The notes beneath the pieces are model-generated. The model was not told the origin of the DNA. It searched no databases and saw only the letters and a list, made by a program, of their open reading frames with translations. Made by a program: the position numbers and the translations under genes. 64,000 nucleotides of DNA. It comes from Comamonas koreensis (lineage in GTDB: Bacteria > Pseudomonadota > Gammaproteobacteria > Burkholderiales > Burkholderiaceae_C). This document shows, one piece after another, positions 56,295-64,000 of this stretch (the stretch's first letter is position 1; each line of letters opens with the position of its first letter). The stretch covers positions 4,774,001-4,838,000 of the forward strand of contig NZ_CP043575.1 in the NCBI RefSeq assembly GCF_014076495.1. The letters are read 5' to 3'.

Positions 56295-57803
56295 TCAATT
56301 CGGGGTTATTCCCAGGTCAGCGGTGGTATGCGGCATGCGGAAGCTGCCGTGCAAACCCAGTTGCCCCTGCGCATCACGGCCATTGGCCAGCTTGAACTCG
56401 GCACCATGCATCTGGGCAATGGTCTGCACAATGGCCAGGCCCAGGCCCGCGCCCTGCTGGCGCTTGCCCGCAGCACCACGCCGAAACCGGCTGCCCGCCT
56501 GTGCCATGTCGTGCTCGCTCATGCCCCCGCCGCTGTCGATCGCCACCAGCGCGATGGACGACACGCTGGCCCGCAGCTGCACGGTGACCTGGCCACCGGC
56601 AGGCGTATAGCGGATGGCGTTGTCCACCAGGTTGCTGATCGCCTCGCGCAGCAGCCACCCCAGGGCCTGCACCTGCCACGCTCGGGAGTCATCGCCCAAC
56701 CCCACCACATCCAGCCCCAGGTCAATTTGCTTGGCGCGCGCCAGCGGCCACAAAGTGGTGACCACCTGCTCCGCCAGCGCCCGCAGATCGACCTCGGCAA
56801 ATTGCGATCGGATACTGGCAGCGGCCCCGGCATCTCGGGCGCGGGCCAGTGCCAGCATCTGCTGGGTCAGGCGCTCGGCCCGCCCCAGACCGTCTTGCAT
56901 CGCATGCAGTGCAGCCCGCATCTGGGCCGGGTCCCGCTCACGCAATGCATAGCCTATCTGGGTACGCAGCAAGGCCAGCGGCGTGCGCAGTTGGTGGGAG
57001 GCGTCATCAAGAAACTGCCGCTGGGCCTGGGCGCTGTGGGCATAGCGTTCCACCAAGTGGTTCAACGACTGCACCAGTGGCTGCACTTCTGCAGGCAGGC
57101 TAGCCGCATCGATGGGCGAGAGGTCATCCCAGGCGCGCGCATCCAGGTGCTGGCGCAGCCGCTTCAATGGCCTGAGCGCACGCACCACGCCCGCCACCAG
57201 CAACACCACGCTGATACCGACCAGCAGCACATCGCGCAAGATGGCGCGCGTGACCATATGCCGCTGCACCAGCGCACGCTCCTGAAGATTCTCTGCCACC
57301 TGCACCACGATGCGGCTGTGCGGATTGCCCGCAACGGGCGGGTCCGCCAGCCGCGCCCAAGCGGCCACTCGGATGGGCTCGTTCAGGTACACCGCGTCAT
57401 AGAACTGCGGCACGCCGAGTTCGAACTCGCCCTCGGGCAAAGGAAGCCCCGGGTTTCCGATTTCAACCAGTCCGTCCTCGGTCGCGACCCGGAAGTAGAC
57501 CCTGCCGTTGACCGTCAACTCGAAGAATTCCAGCAGCAGATACGGCTGCTCCACACTCAAGCCGCCGCTGGCCGTGGCGATGTTGTAGTGGATCGCGCGC
57601 AACGCACCCGCCAGTGCCCGGTCATAGGCCTCGTCTACCTGGGAACGCAGGCTGTAGGTGGACCACAGCAAGCTGCTGCCCATGCCCAGCAGCAAACCCG
57701 GCACCAGCCACACCAGCAGCGCAGCCTTCAAAGAGCGGGCCCTATCACGCCAGCGGTGGCGCCACACAGCGCGGCCATTCAGAGCGGCGCTCCGCCAGAT
57801 CAT
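56295..57803 (-). CDS. tctE: sensor histidine kinase, TctE-like
   Basis: A 502-residue membrane sensor kinase: helix near 27-48, periplasmic sensor region about 50-185, second helix about 190-208, HAMP-like linker, H-box DDASHQLRTPL (His270), N-box region LVDNAIRYT and G-box GAGLGLAIVQ. It overlaps the regulator gene by 4 bp and precedes tctCBA, so it likely senses the transported carboxylate. Confidence 0.9.
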   Translation of the reverse strand: MIWRSAALNGRAVWRHRWRDRARSLKAALLVWLVPGLLLGMGSSLLWSTYSLRSQVDEAYDRALAGALRAIHYNIATASGGLSVEQPYLLLEFFELTVNGRVYFRVATEDGLVEIGNPGLPLPEGEFELGVPQFYDAVYLNEPIRVAAWARLADPPVAGNPHSRIVVQVAENLQERALVQRHMVTRAILRDVLLVGISVVLLVAGVVRALRPLKRLRQHLDARAWDDLSPIDAASLPAEVQPLVQSLNHLVERYAHSAQAQRQFLDDASHQLRTPLALLRTQIGYALRERDPAQMRAALHAMQDGLGRAERLTQQMLALARARDAGAAASIRSQFAEVDLRALAEQVVTTLWPLARAKQIDLGLDVVGLGDDSRAWQVQALGWLLREAISNLVDNAIRYTPAGGQVTVQLRASVSSIALVAIDSGGGMSEHDMAQAGSRFRRGAAGKRQQGAGLGLAIVQTIAQMHGAEFKLANGRDAQGQLGLHGSFRMPHTTADLGITPN

Positions 57804-58507
57804 GGGTCTTGCAATGCAGCGCTGGTCACGCCACTGTCCTGCGTTTCTTCCAGGCAGTAGCCCAGACCGCGCAAGGTGACAATCTGCACGCCACGGCCCA
57901 AGAGCTTCTTGCGCAGGCGAAACACCAGTACCTCAATGACCTGAAGGTTCACATCCCGGTCTCCCAGGAAGACCCGGTCCAAAATACTTTGCTTGTTCAC
58001 TGGCTCGCCGCTGCGCTGGATGAGCGCCAGCAACACCGCATGCTCTCGGGGTGTCACCGGCAAGGCATCGCCCGCCATCGAAAAGCGCTGCGCAGCGACA
58101 TCAAACTGCAGCGGCCCGCAGGACAGCCGAGGGTGCTCGCGCCCGCGGCTGCGGCGAACCAGGGCCTGCAGGCGCGCCTCCAACTCATCGAGCAAGAAGG
58201 GTTTGGCCAGAAAGTCGTCAGCACCATTTTTGAGCGTGCCGACGCGCTCAGCCAGGGAGTCCCGCGCGGTCAGCACCAGGACGGGTGTGCGGTCATCGCG
58301 CTCGCGCATGCGCTCCAGCACGGTGCGGCCATCGATGCCAGGCAGACCCAGGTCCAGCACTACCGCATCAAAGTCTTCCTGCTGCAGGCGCAGATCTGCC
58401 ATCTGCCCATCGCCCACCCAGTCCACGACGATGCCCGACTGCTGCGCCAACGTTCGGGCCATCCAGTGCGCCAGATCTTGTTCATCCTCCACCAACAGGA
58501 TTCGCAT
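57800..58507 (-). CDS. tctD: OmpR-family response regulator, TctD-like
   Basis: A 235-residue regulator with a receiver domain (phospho-acceptor Asp52, conserved Lys near 103 in FLAKPF) and a C-terminal winged-helix DNA-binding domain ending LRGLGYCLE. Paired with the kinase that follows, it probably activates tctCBA. Confidence 0.91.
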   Translation of the reverse strand: MRILLVEDEQDLAHWMARTLAQQSGIVVDWVGDGQMADLRLQQEDFDAVVLDLGLPGIDGRTVLERMRERDDRTPVLVLTARDSLAERVGTLKNGADDFLAKPFLLDELEARLQALVRRSRGREHPRLSCGPLQFDVAAQRFSMAGDALPVTPREHAVLLALIQRSGEPVNKQSILDRVFLGDRDVNLQVIEVLVFRLRKKLLGRGVQIVTLRGLGYCLEETQDSGVTSAALQDP

Positions 58508-58612
58508 CCACCCTCCCTCCCGAGATATCTGCCAGATGCACCCACGGTTGGAGAAACATCCTATTCAGCCTGCATTCATAGCCACTGGTTAACGATATAT
58601 TCTCCACAATAG

Positions 58613-58642
58613 AAAAACCCACTCATTGGCGAGCGGGTTTTT
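58613..58642 (-). terminator. intrinsic terminator after the small unknown gene
   Basis: AAAAACCC-ACTC and GAGC-GGGTTTTT pair around ATTGGC. It lies 61 bp beyond the 58704 stop on the minus strand. Confidence 0.8.
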
Positions 58643-58703
58643 GGCGTGGTGTGCGAACCCAGCGGTTCGCGCTTCGAGGTCAGGCAGGCAGTGAGAAAGG
58701 CGC

Positions 58704-59015
58704 TTAGAACGAAGCCGTCATGGCCTTGGTGTTCACCACCACCGTGGGCCGGCCCACCGCGCCTACGCTGGCACGGGCAAACTGCGCCAGCCATTGGGCA
58801 TCGCCCAGCAGCGGGGCGCCAGCGGCCTTGGCAACGACGACGACCTTGTCGACGATCAGCACCTTGCCGCTGGCGCGCAGCGGCTCGCAGTCCATGCGCA
58901 GAAATTCCTGGTCCAGCCAGCGGCGCCCGTCCTCGTTGGACATGGCCTCCGCACTGTCAAAGCCATGGACAAACTCTTGGCCATCCTCGAGCAGAACCCG
59001 TACTTCATTGCGCAT
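58704..59015 (-). CDS. small protein of unknown function
   Basis: A 103-residue, probably cytosolic protein with a short N-terminal strand (NEVRVLLEDGQEF), an acidic helix and a hydrophobic VLIVDKVVVVAKAAG strand. I do not recognise a family. It is downstream of the DAHP synthase gene by 59 bp and followed by a terminator, so it may be co-transcribed with it. Confidence 0.6.
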   Translation of the reverse strand: MRNEVRVLLEDGQEFVHGFDSAEAMSNEDGRRWLDQEFLRMDCEPLRASGKVLIVDKVVVVAKAAGAPLLGDAQWLAQFARASVGAVGRPTVVVNTKAMTASF

Positions 59016-59074
59016 GACAATCCCTTATTGGTGGTGCAAACGGGGCAGGCAGCGGCCGCCCCAAAGCCGCCAGC

Positions 59075-60229
59075 TTACACCGTTGCAGCGGCGGTCTCCT
59101 CGGTATTTGCGCGCACGCGGCGGGCCTGCACCGCGTCGGACAGCTCGGCCAGCGTCTCCAGCGAGTCGTCCCAGCCCAGGCAGGCATCGGTGATGCTCTT
59201 GCCGTACTCCAGGCTGTCCGGGTCGTTCTTGCCCGGGGTGAACTTTTGCGCACCGGCTTGCAAGTGGCTCTCGATCATCACGCCGAAGACACTGCGCGAG
59301 CCGCCTTCGATCTGCTGGGCGATATCGCGCGCCACCTCTTTTTGCTTCTCGTGCTGCTTGCTGCTGTTGGCATGGCTGCAGTCCACCATCAAGGTGGCGG
59401 GCAGGTGCGCGGCCTCCAGGTCCTTGCAGGCAGCGGCCACATGGGCGGCGTCGTAGTTGGGGGTCTTGCCGCCGCGCAGAATCACGTGGCAGTTGGTATT
59501 GCCCTTGGTGTGCACGATGGCGACCTGGCCGTTCTTGTGCACCGACAGGAAATGGTGCGGGCGGCTGGCCGACTGGATCGCGTCAGTGGCGATGCGGATA
59601 TTGCCATCGGTGCCGTTCTTGAAGCCCACCGGCGCCGAGATGCCCGAGGCCAGTTCGCGGTGCACCTGGCTCTCCGTCGTGCGCGCGCCAATCGCGCCCC
59701 AGCTGATCAGGTCGCCAATGTACTGGGGCGAGATCATGTCCAGGAACTCGCTGCCAGCGGGCACACCCTGGCGGTTGATCTCGATCAGCAGCTGGCGGGC
59801 AATGCGCAGGCCTTCGTCGATGCGGTAGCTCTCATCGAGGTAGGGGTCGTTGATCAGGCCCTTCCAGCCCACCGTGGTGCGCGGCTTTTCGAAGTAGACG
59901 CGCATGACGATCTCCAAGGAGCCTTCGTACTGCTTGCGCACAGCCTTGAGGCGGCGGGCATATTCCAGCGCGGCTTGCGGATCATGGATCGAGCAGGGGC
60001 CGATGATGACCAGCAGGCGGTCATCCGTGCCGGACATGATGTTGTGGATGTTTTGGCGGGTGTTGCTGATCAGCGCTTCAACGGGTGTGCCGTTGATGGG
60101 GAAAAAGCGAATCAGATGCTCGGGTGGCGGCAGCACAGTAATGTCCTTGATACGTTGGTCGTCGGTTTGGCTTGTTTTCTCGACACCGCGATACCAAGCA
60201 TCGCTTGTGGGTTGGGCTTGCTGAGTCAT
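59075..60229 (-). CDS. aroG: 3-deoxy-7-phosphoheptulonate (DAHP) synthase, class I
   Basis: First step of aromatic amino acid synthesis: condenses phosphoenolpyruvate and erythrose 4-phosphate. The 384-residue AroFGH-type enzyme has LVIIGPCSIHD, VYFEKPRTTVGWKG, GARTTESQVHRELASG and DCSHANSSK. The feedback type (Phe, Tyr or Trp) cannot be assigned with certainty. It has an upstream attenuator with an aromatic-rich leader peptide, suggesting control by charged tRNA levels. Confidence 0.93.
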   Translation of the reverse strand: MTQQAQPTSDAWYRGVEKTSQTDDQRIKDITVLPPPEHLIRFFPINGTPVEALISNTRQNIHNIMSGTDDRLLVIIGPCSIHDPQAALEYARRLKAVRKQYEGSLEIVMRVYFEKPRTTVGWKGLINDPYLDESYRIDEGLRIARQLLIEINRQGVPAGSEFLDMISPQYIGDLISWGAIGARTTESQVHRELASGISAPVGFKNGTDGNIRIATDAIQSASRPHHFLSVHKNGQVAIVHTKGNTNCHVILRGGKTPNYDAAHVAAACKDLEAAHLPATLMVDCSHANSSKQHEKQKEVARDIAQQIEGGSRSVFGVMIESHLQAGAQKFTPGKNDPDSLEYGKSITDACLGWDDSLETLAELSDAVQARRVRANTEETAAATV

Positions 60230-60263
60230 CTGAGGATCCTGAATGTGTGGGTGGTTTATGCAA

Positions 60264-60297
60264 CAAAAAACCGCCGGGCTTTTCAGCTTCGGCGGTT
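60264..60297 (-). terminator. attenuator terminator upstream of aroG
   Basis: On the minus strand AACCGCC and GGCGGTT (plus 60291-60297 and 60269-60275) form a stem followed by six T. It lies between the leader peptide and aroG, as expected for segments 3 and 4 of a transcription attenuator. Confidence 0.8.
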
Positions 60298-60325
60298 GTC
60301 TGGAGGTTTAGGTGCTCGCGCGCTT

Positions 60326-60391
60326 TTAGACCTCTCGTCCGCCTTGGACAGAGAACCAAAAGTAAAAGGTAAAAGCGCTACGTGCTTGCAT
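60326..60391 (-). CDS. aromatic-residue leader peptide controlling aroG
   Basis: A 21-residue ORF starts MQARSA and has FTFYFWF at residues 7-13: four Phe, one Tyr and one Trp in seven codons, ending REV. It lies directly before a pause hairpin (minus-strand arms at 60353-60346 and 60340-60332) that overlaps the end of the ORF. The GGCGG in its Gly-Gly codons can pair with CCGCC of the terminator stem to form an antiterminator. It is too small for usual gene calling. Confidence 0.8.
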   Translation of the reverse strand: MQARSAFTFYFWFSVQGGREV

Positions 60392-60431
60392 GTTTTTCAA
60401 TGTACCACATCTGCGGGCAGCGGAATCCATC

Positions 60432-60460
60432 ATTCTGTATAAAACGCACAAAAATTGCAA
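60432..60460 (-). promoter_or_regulatory. promoter candidate for the aroG leader
   Basis: On the minus strand TTGCAA (60460-60455) and CAGAAT (60437-60432) are separated by 17 bp, placing the start about 35 bp before the leader-peptide ATG. Confidence 0.45.
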
Positions 60461-60467
60461 AAAATAA

Positions 60468-60485
60468 GATTTCAAAGTTGAAATC
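60468..60485. promoter_or_regulatory. 18-bp palindrome upstream of the aroG promoter
   Basis: GATTTCAA-AG-TTGAAATC is a perfect dyad just upstream of the -35. A second perfect dyad, TATTGCGCAATA, is at 60524-60535. Either could bind a regulator; none is identified. Confidence 0.45.
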
Positions 60486-60569
60486 ACACCATTGCCTTGT
60501 CAATTTGTTTCTATACGCATTTTTATTGCGCAATAGAGAAATTCACACTGCAGAAAGATGTCTAAAAAC

Positions 60570-60604
60570 AAACGCCTGCGCGGCAGAAACCGCGCAGGCG
60601 TTTG
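60570..60604 (-). terminator. intrinsic terminator after tldD
   Basis: AAACGCCTGCGCGG pairs with CCGCGCAGGCGTTT around CAGAAA, 49 bp beyond the tldD stop. Confidence 0.87.
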
Positions 60605-60652
60605 GTTGATTCTGGCGTTAGCCGCCGCCTAAGCAGCGGCTATTTGGGATGC

Positions 60653-62143
60653 TCAGGCCGTACCGCCCACCGTCAAACCATCGATACAAATGGTCGGCTG
60701 GCCCACGCCCACTGGCACGCTCTGGCCTTCCTTGCCACAGGTGCCCACGCCGCTGTCCAGGCGCATGTCATTGCCGATCATGCTGACGTGCTTGAGGCAC
60801 TCAGGGCCGCTGCCCACGATGGTGGCGCCCTTGACGGGGTACTGGATCTTGCCGTTTTCCACCCAGTAGGCCTCACTGGCCGAGAACACGAACTTGCCGC
60901 TGGTGATATCAACCTGGCCGCCACCAAAGTTGGTCGCGTACAAGCCCTTCTTGATCGAGGCAATGATCTCCTGCGGATCCTTGTCGCCACCCAGCATGTA
61001 GGTGTTGGTCATGCGTGGCATGGGGATGTGGGCATAGCTCTCGCGCCGGCCATTGCCGGTGGGCTTGACCTTCATCAGCCGCGCATTCATCGCATCCTGG
61101 ATATAGCCCTTCAAAATGCCGTCTTCGATCAGCACATTGCGCTGGGTCGGCTGGCCCTCGTCGTCCACATTGAGCGAGCCGCGGCGGTCAGCAATGGTGC
61201 CGTCGTCCAACACCGTCACACCCTTGGCCGCCACGCGCTGGCCAATCATGCCGCTGAACGCGCTCGAGCCCTTGCGGTTGAAGTCGCCTTCCAGGCCATG
61301 GCCTACCGCCTCATGCAGCAGCACACCGGGCCAGCCCGGGCCCAGGACCACGGTCATCACGCCAGCAGGCGCGGGGCGCGATTCCAGGTTGACCAGGGCC
61401 GCCTTCACGGCCTCGTCCACATACTGCTGCACCAGTGCATCGTCAAAATAGGCCAGACCAAAGCGGCCACCGCCGCCGGCCGAGCCCACTTCGCGGCGGC
61501 TCTTGCTCTCGGCAATCACCGTGACCGACAGGCGCACCAGCGGACGCACGTCGGCAGCCAAGGTGCCATCGGCACGGGCCACCAGCACCACATCGTGCTC
61601 AGCGGCGAGACCTGCCATCACCTGCTTGACGCGCGGGTCCTTGGCGCGGGCCAGCTTTTCGACCTTCTCCAGCAAGGCGACCTTGGCGGTGCTGTCGAGC
61701 GTGGAGATCGGGTCCAGATCGGGGTAGAGCGAGCGGCTCAGCGCAATCTTCTTGGCAGGCACCTTGACCTGGCGCGACTGGCTTTGCGCGCCAATGCTGC
61801 GCACCGTATGGGCAGCATCCAGCAGCGATGCCAGCGAGATGTCGTCCGAATAGGCAAAAGCCGTCTTCTCGCCGGACACCGCGCGCACGCCCACGCCCTG
61901 GTCGATCGAGAAGGAGCCCGTCTTGACGATGCCCTCTTCCAGGCTCCAGCCTTCGGCCCGGGTGTACTGGAAGTACAGGTCTGCATCGTCCACCTTGTGG
62001 GCGCGGATATCCGCCAGCGCGCGCGCCAGATGGCTGTCATCCAGACCAAAAGGCGTCAGCAGCAGGCTGCGCGCTATATCCAGTCGTTGTTCGGTAGAAG
62101 CCGCCAGCGGCTTGGCCACAGCAAGGTCAAAAGGTGCATTCAT
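60653..62143 (-). CDS. tldD: metalloprotease TldD
   Basis: Zinc protease subunit that acts with TldE/PmbA on peptides such as microcin precursors and CcdA. The 496-residue protein has the HExxxH motif HEAVGHGLEGD, GGGGRFGLAYFDD and a conserved GTCGKEGQSVPVGVGQP end. Its partner tldE is not in the window. It is followed by a strong terminator. Confidence 0.93.
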   Translation of the reverse strand: MNAPFDLAVAKPLAASTEQRLDIARSLLLTPFGLDDSHLARALADIRAHKVDDADLYFQYTRAEGWSLEEGIVKTGSFSIDQGVGVRAVSGEKTAFAYSDDISLASLLDAAHTVRSIGAQSQSRQVKVPAKKIALSRSLYPDLDPISTLDSTAKVALLEKVEKLARAKDPRVKQVMAGLAAEHDVVLVARADGTLAADVRPLVRLSVTVIAESKSRREVGSAGGGGRFGLAYFDDALVQQYVDEAVKAALVNLESRPAPAGVMTVVLGPGWPGVLLHEAVGHGLEGDFNRKGSSAFSGMIGQRVAAKGVTVLDDGTIADRRGSLNVDDEGQPTQRNVLIEDGILKGYIQDAMNARLMKVKPTGNGRRESYAHIPMPRMTNTYMLGGDKDPQEIIASIKKGLYATNFGGGQVDITSGKFVFSASEAYWVENGKIQYPVKGATIVGSGPECLKHVSMIGNDMRLDSGVGTCGKEGQSVPVGVGQPTICIDGLTVGGTA

Positions 62144-62289
62144 ACAGGCGATTTTAGGGCTTGCGCAATGGCCGTGGGCCCATGCGTTGATTTGCGGCGG
62201 CCAGCAAGCCAGCAGCCACCTATCCCGTATCTGCGGCTGGCGGGGGTGTTTTCAATGGCAGAGCCCATTAAAGCCCGCCGCAACGGGGC

Positions 62290-63462
62290 TCATAGGCGCG
62301 GCGCCTGCTCCCGCGCCAGCTGGCGCTGCGATCGGGCGACCGACATCAAGATCCCCAGCGCCAGCCCCAGGGTGACCATGGCCGTGCCCCCATAGCTGAC
62401 AAAGGGCAGGGGCACACCCACCACCGGCAGGATGCCGCTGACCATGCCCATGTTGACGAAGGCGTAGGTGAAAAAGATCATCGCCACCGCTCCGGCCATC
62501 AGGCGGCCAAACAAGGTGGGCGCGCGCATCGCAATGGCCAGGCCGCGCCAGACCAGCAGCAGGAAGAAAAAGATCAGCAGCAGGTTGCCGGCCAGGCCGA
62601 ACTCTTCGGAAAACGCGGCAAAGATAAAGTCCGTGGTGCGCTCGGGGATGAACTCCAGATGGGTCTGCGTGCCGGCCATGAAGCCCTTGCCCATGAAGCC
62701 GCCCGAACCGATGGCAATCATTCCCTGGATGATGTGAAAGCCTTTGCCCAGCGGGTCCCGGGTCGGGTCGAGCAAGGTGCAGACGCGTTGGCGCTGGTAC
62801 TCATGCAACACCACCAGATCCATGCCGTCTTCGCAAAGGTGGTGGCCATAGATGGCAATCAGCAGCAGGCCGATGACGCCAATCAGCACCGGCGGGATGA
62901 TCAGTTTCCAGGACAGGCCGGCAAAATAGATTACCGCCAGGCCCGCAGCCATCACCAGCAGCGATGTTCCCAGGTCGGGCTGCTTCATGATCAGGCCGAC
63001 CGGGATGACGAGAATCGCAAACGCGACGACAAAATCGGCCGGGCGCAAGGCGCCTTCGCGGCGCTGGAACCACCAGGCCAGCATCAGCGGCATCGCAATC
63101 TTCAGCAGCTCACTGGGCTGGATGACTATGCCCAGATTCACCCAGCGCTGCGCACCCTTCTTCGTGATGCCAAACAGCGCCACGGCGATCAACAACGCAA
63201 CGCCCAAGCCATACAGCGGCAGCGCAAAGCTGGCCAACCGGTGCGGCGGGATCTGCGACACCACCAGCAAGATGCCCAGCGCCAGCAGCATATTGCGGCC
63301 ATGGTCGGAGAAGCGGGTGCCATGGTCGAAACCGGCGGAATACATGGCCGTCAGTCCGATGGCTGCCAGGGCGCCGATGATGAAGATCAGCGGCCAGTCA
63401 TAACCGCGCAGCATCGGCATGAGACGCTGGAACAGATTCGGTTTATCAAGAACTTCGGACAT
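62290..63462 (-). CDS. rodA: rod-shape SEDS glycosyltransferase RodA
   Basis: Inner-membrane peptidoglycan polymerase of the elongation machinery. The 390-residue protein shows about ten helices and SEDS motifs GAQRWVNLGIVIQPSELLKIAMPL, KQPDLGTSLLV and PLPFVSYGGTAMVT. The ATG at 63462 (MSEVLDKP) matches relatives; an in-frame ATG at 63471 is possible. Its PBP2 partner would lie outside this window. Confidence 0.93.
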   Translation of the reverse strand: MSEVLDKPNLFQRLMPMLRGYDWPLIFIIGALAAIGLTAMYSAGFDHGTRFSDHGRNMLLALGILLVVSQIPPHRLASFALPLYGLGVALLIAVALFGITKKGAQRWVNLGIVIQPSELLKIAMPLMLAWWFQRREGALRPADFVVAFAILVIPVGLIMKQPDLGTSLLVMAAGLAVIYFAGLSWKLIIPPVLIGVIGLLLIAIYGHHLCEDGMDLVVLHEYQRQRVCTLLDPTRDPLGKGFHIIQGMIAIGSGGFMGKGFMAGTQTHLEFIPERTTDFIFAAFSEEFGLAGNLLLIFFFLLLVWRGLAIAMRAPTLFGRLMAGAVAMIFFTYAFVNMGMVSGILPVVGVPLPFVSYGGTAMVTLGLALGILMSVARSQRQLAREQAPRL

Positions 63463-63613
63463 GGCCGCCATTATCTCTGCTTGGCACAGAATGGCCGCCA
63501 GCGCTAGCGGTAAAGACCGGTTTTACCTGTGTCACCCGAACCAAATCAATTCAACAAAACAACTAAGGTTGTCAACGCCTTAGCAGTGGTGGCCTCGGCG
63601 CTATCATTTGCGC

Positions 63614-64000
63614 ATGACGACCACCCACTTGCTCTACCTGCACGGCTTTCGCTCCTCCCCCCAATCGGCCAAGGCCCAGCGCCTGCAGCGCCATATCGAA
63701 GACAACCACCCGCACGTGGTGTGGTCAGCCCCCCAGTTGCCCGCCTCGCCCCGGCAAGCGGCCGATCTGCTGCTGCAAACCACCCGCAGCTGGGCCGGCC
63801 TGCCACCCGAGAGCCTGGCGGTTGTCGGCTCCTCGCTGGGCGGCTTTTATGCCAGCTGGGTGGCCCAGCAGCTGCGCTGCAAGAGCGTGATGATCAACCC
63901 CTCGACAACGCCCTGGGTCACCTTGGCGCAGCACCTGGGCGAGCAAACGGCCTGGCACAACCCGGAAGAATCCTTTTACTTCCGCCCGGAATACCTGGAC
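63614..64000 (+). CDS. YqiA-like alpha/beta-hydrolase (3' end cut by window edge)
   Basis: The 129 visible codons start MTTTHLLYLHGFRSSPQSAKAQ, with the LHGF oxyanion motif and the nucleophile elbow VGSSLGGF. These match YqiA/UPF0227 esterases. The C-terminal acid and histidine lie beyond the window. It is divergent from rodA. Confidence 0.82.
   Translation, partial: MTTTHLLYLHGFRSSPQSAKAQRLQRHIEDNHPHVVWSAPQLPASPRQAADLLLQTTRSWAGLPPESLAVVGSSLGGFYASWVAQQLRCKSVMINPSTTPWVTLAQHLGEQTAWHNPEESFYFRPEYLD

Noticed and set aside
53054..58507. novel transport and signalling system
   Set aside because: Gene content and order are those of the known tctDE-tctCBA type, with no extra gene.
1..64000. tRNA, rRNA, prophage, insertion sequence or defence island
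   Set aside because: No cloverleaf, rRNA sequence, transposase, integrase, phage or defence protein was seen on either strand, although a tRNA search program was not run.

Overview
The window is about 64 kb of GC-rich chromosome from a betaproteobacterium, most likely Burkholderiales, family Comamonadaceae (Comamonas or a close relative). This placement is inference from gene order (pilMNOPQ next to aroK-aroB-dgt, System II cytochrome c maturation genes resB/ccsB beside cytochrome c4, an NrtR-linked NAD operon, several tripartite tricarboxylate transporter parts) and from protein similarity recognised by eye; no search was run. Nearly all of it is ordinary dense chromosomal coding sequence. 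I see no rRNA, tRNA, CRISPR array, insertion sequence or prophage.

Layout. 1-1.5 kb: 5' part of a TonB-dependent siderophore receptor with a Fur-like box. 2-11.6 kb: an IclR-type regulator divergent from a catabolic cluster, pcaI-pcaJ-pcaF-pcaD (end of the beta-ketoadipate pathway), continuing into a cyclase-family hydrolase, a YCII protein, an SDR dehydrogenase, an AtoE-type short-chain fatty acid transporter, a palindromic intergenic repeat and a Bug solute-binding protein. 11.6-13.7 kb: a PhoX-like phosphatase with a three-repeat Pho-box candidate. 13.9-18.6 kb: aroK, aroB, dgt, a DUF1415 gene and a methyltransferase. 18.6-25.3 kb: pilMNOPQ plus a large Ig-fold lipoprotein as the last gene. 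25.5-36.5 kb: PBP1A, cyaY/lptM divergent pair, an MBL-fold protein, ccsB-resB, cytochrome c4, engB and two lipid A late acyltransferases.

36.5-44.8 kb: metK, whose leader matches a SAM-II riboswitch followed by a terminator hairpin that also hides the Shine-Dalgarno sequence. Its 3' end has been displaced by three tandem 134-bp repeats. Next come nrtR divergent from pncA-pncB-nadE-nadM/nudix, and a GNAT acetyltransferase. 44.9-53 kb: prmA, a zinc-ribbon/DUF3426 membrane protein, a PfkB kinase, accB-accC, a TlpA-type thioredoxin, an unrecognised conserved-looking gene, and mpl. 53-58.5 kb: a tctDE-tctCBA unit (two-component system plus tripartite tricarboxylate transporter). 58.7-64 kb: a small unknown gene, DAHP synthase with a newly noticed Phe/Tyr/Trp-rich leader peptide and attenuator, tldD, rodA and the start of a YqiA-like esterase.

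The most interesting signals are regulatory or structural rather than new protein systems: the rebuilt metK 3' end with its ancestral end left 401 bp downstream, the SAM-II/terminator leader of metK, the aromatic-residue leader peptide before the DAHP synthase gene, the three-half-site operator before pcaI, and the palindromic element between the AtoE and Bug genes. I did not find a convincing new multi-gene defence or secretion system.
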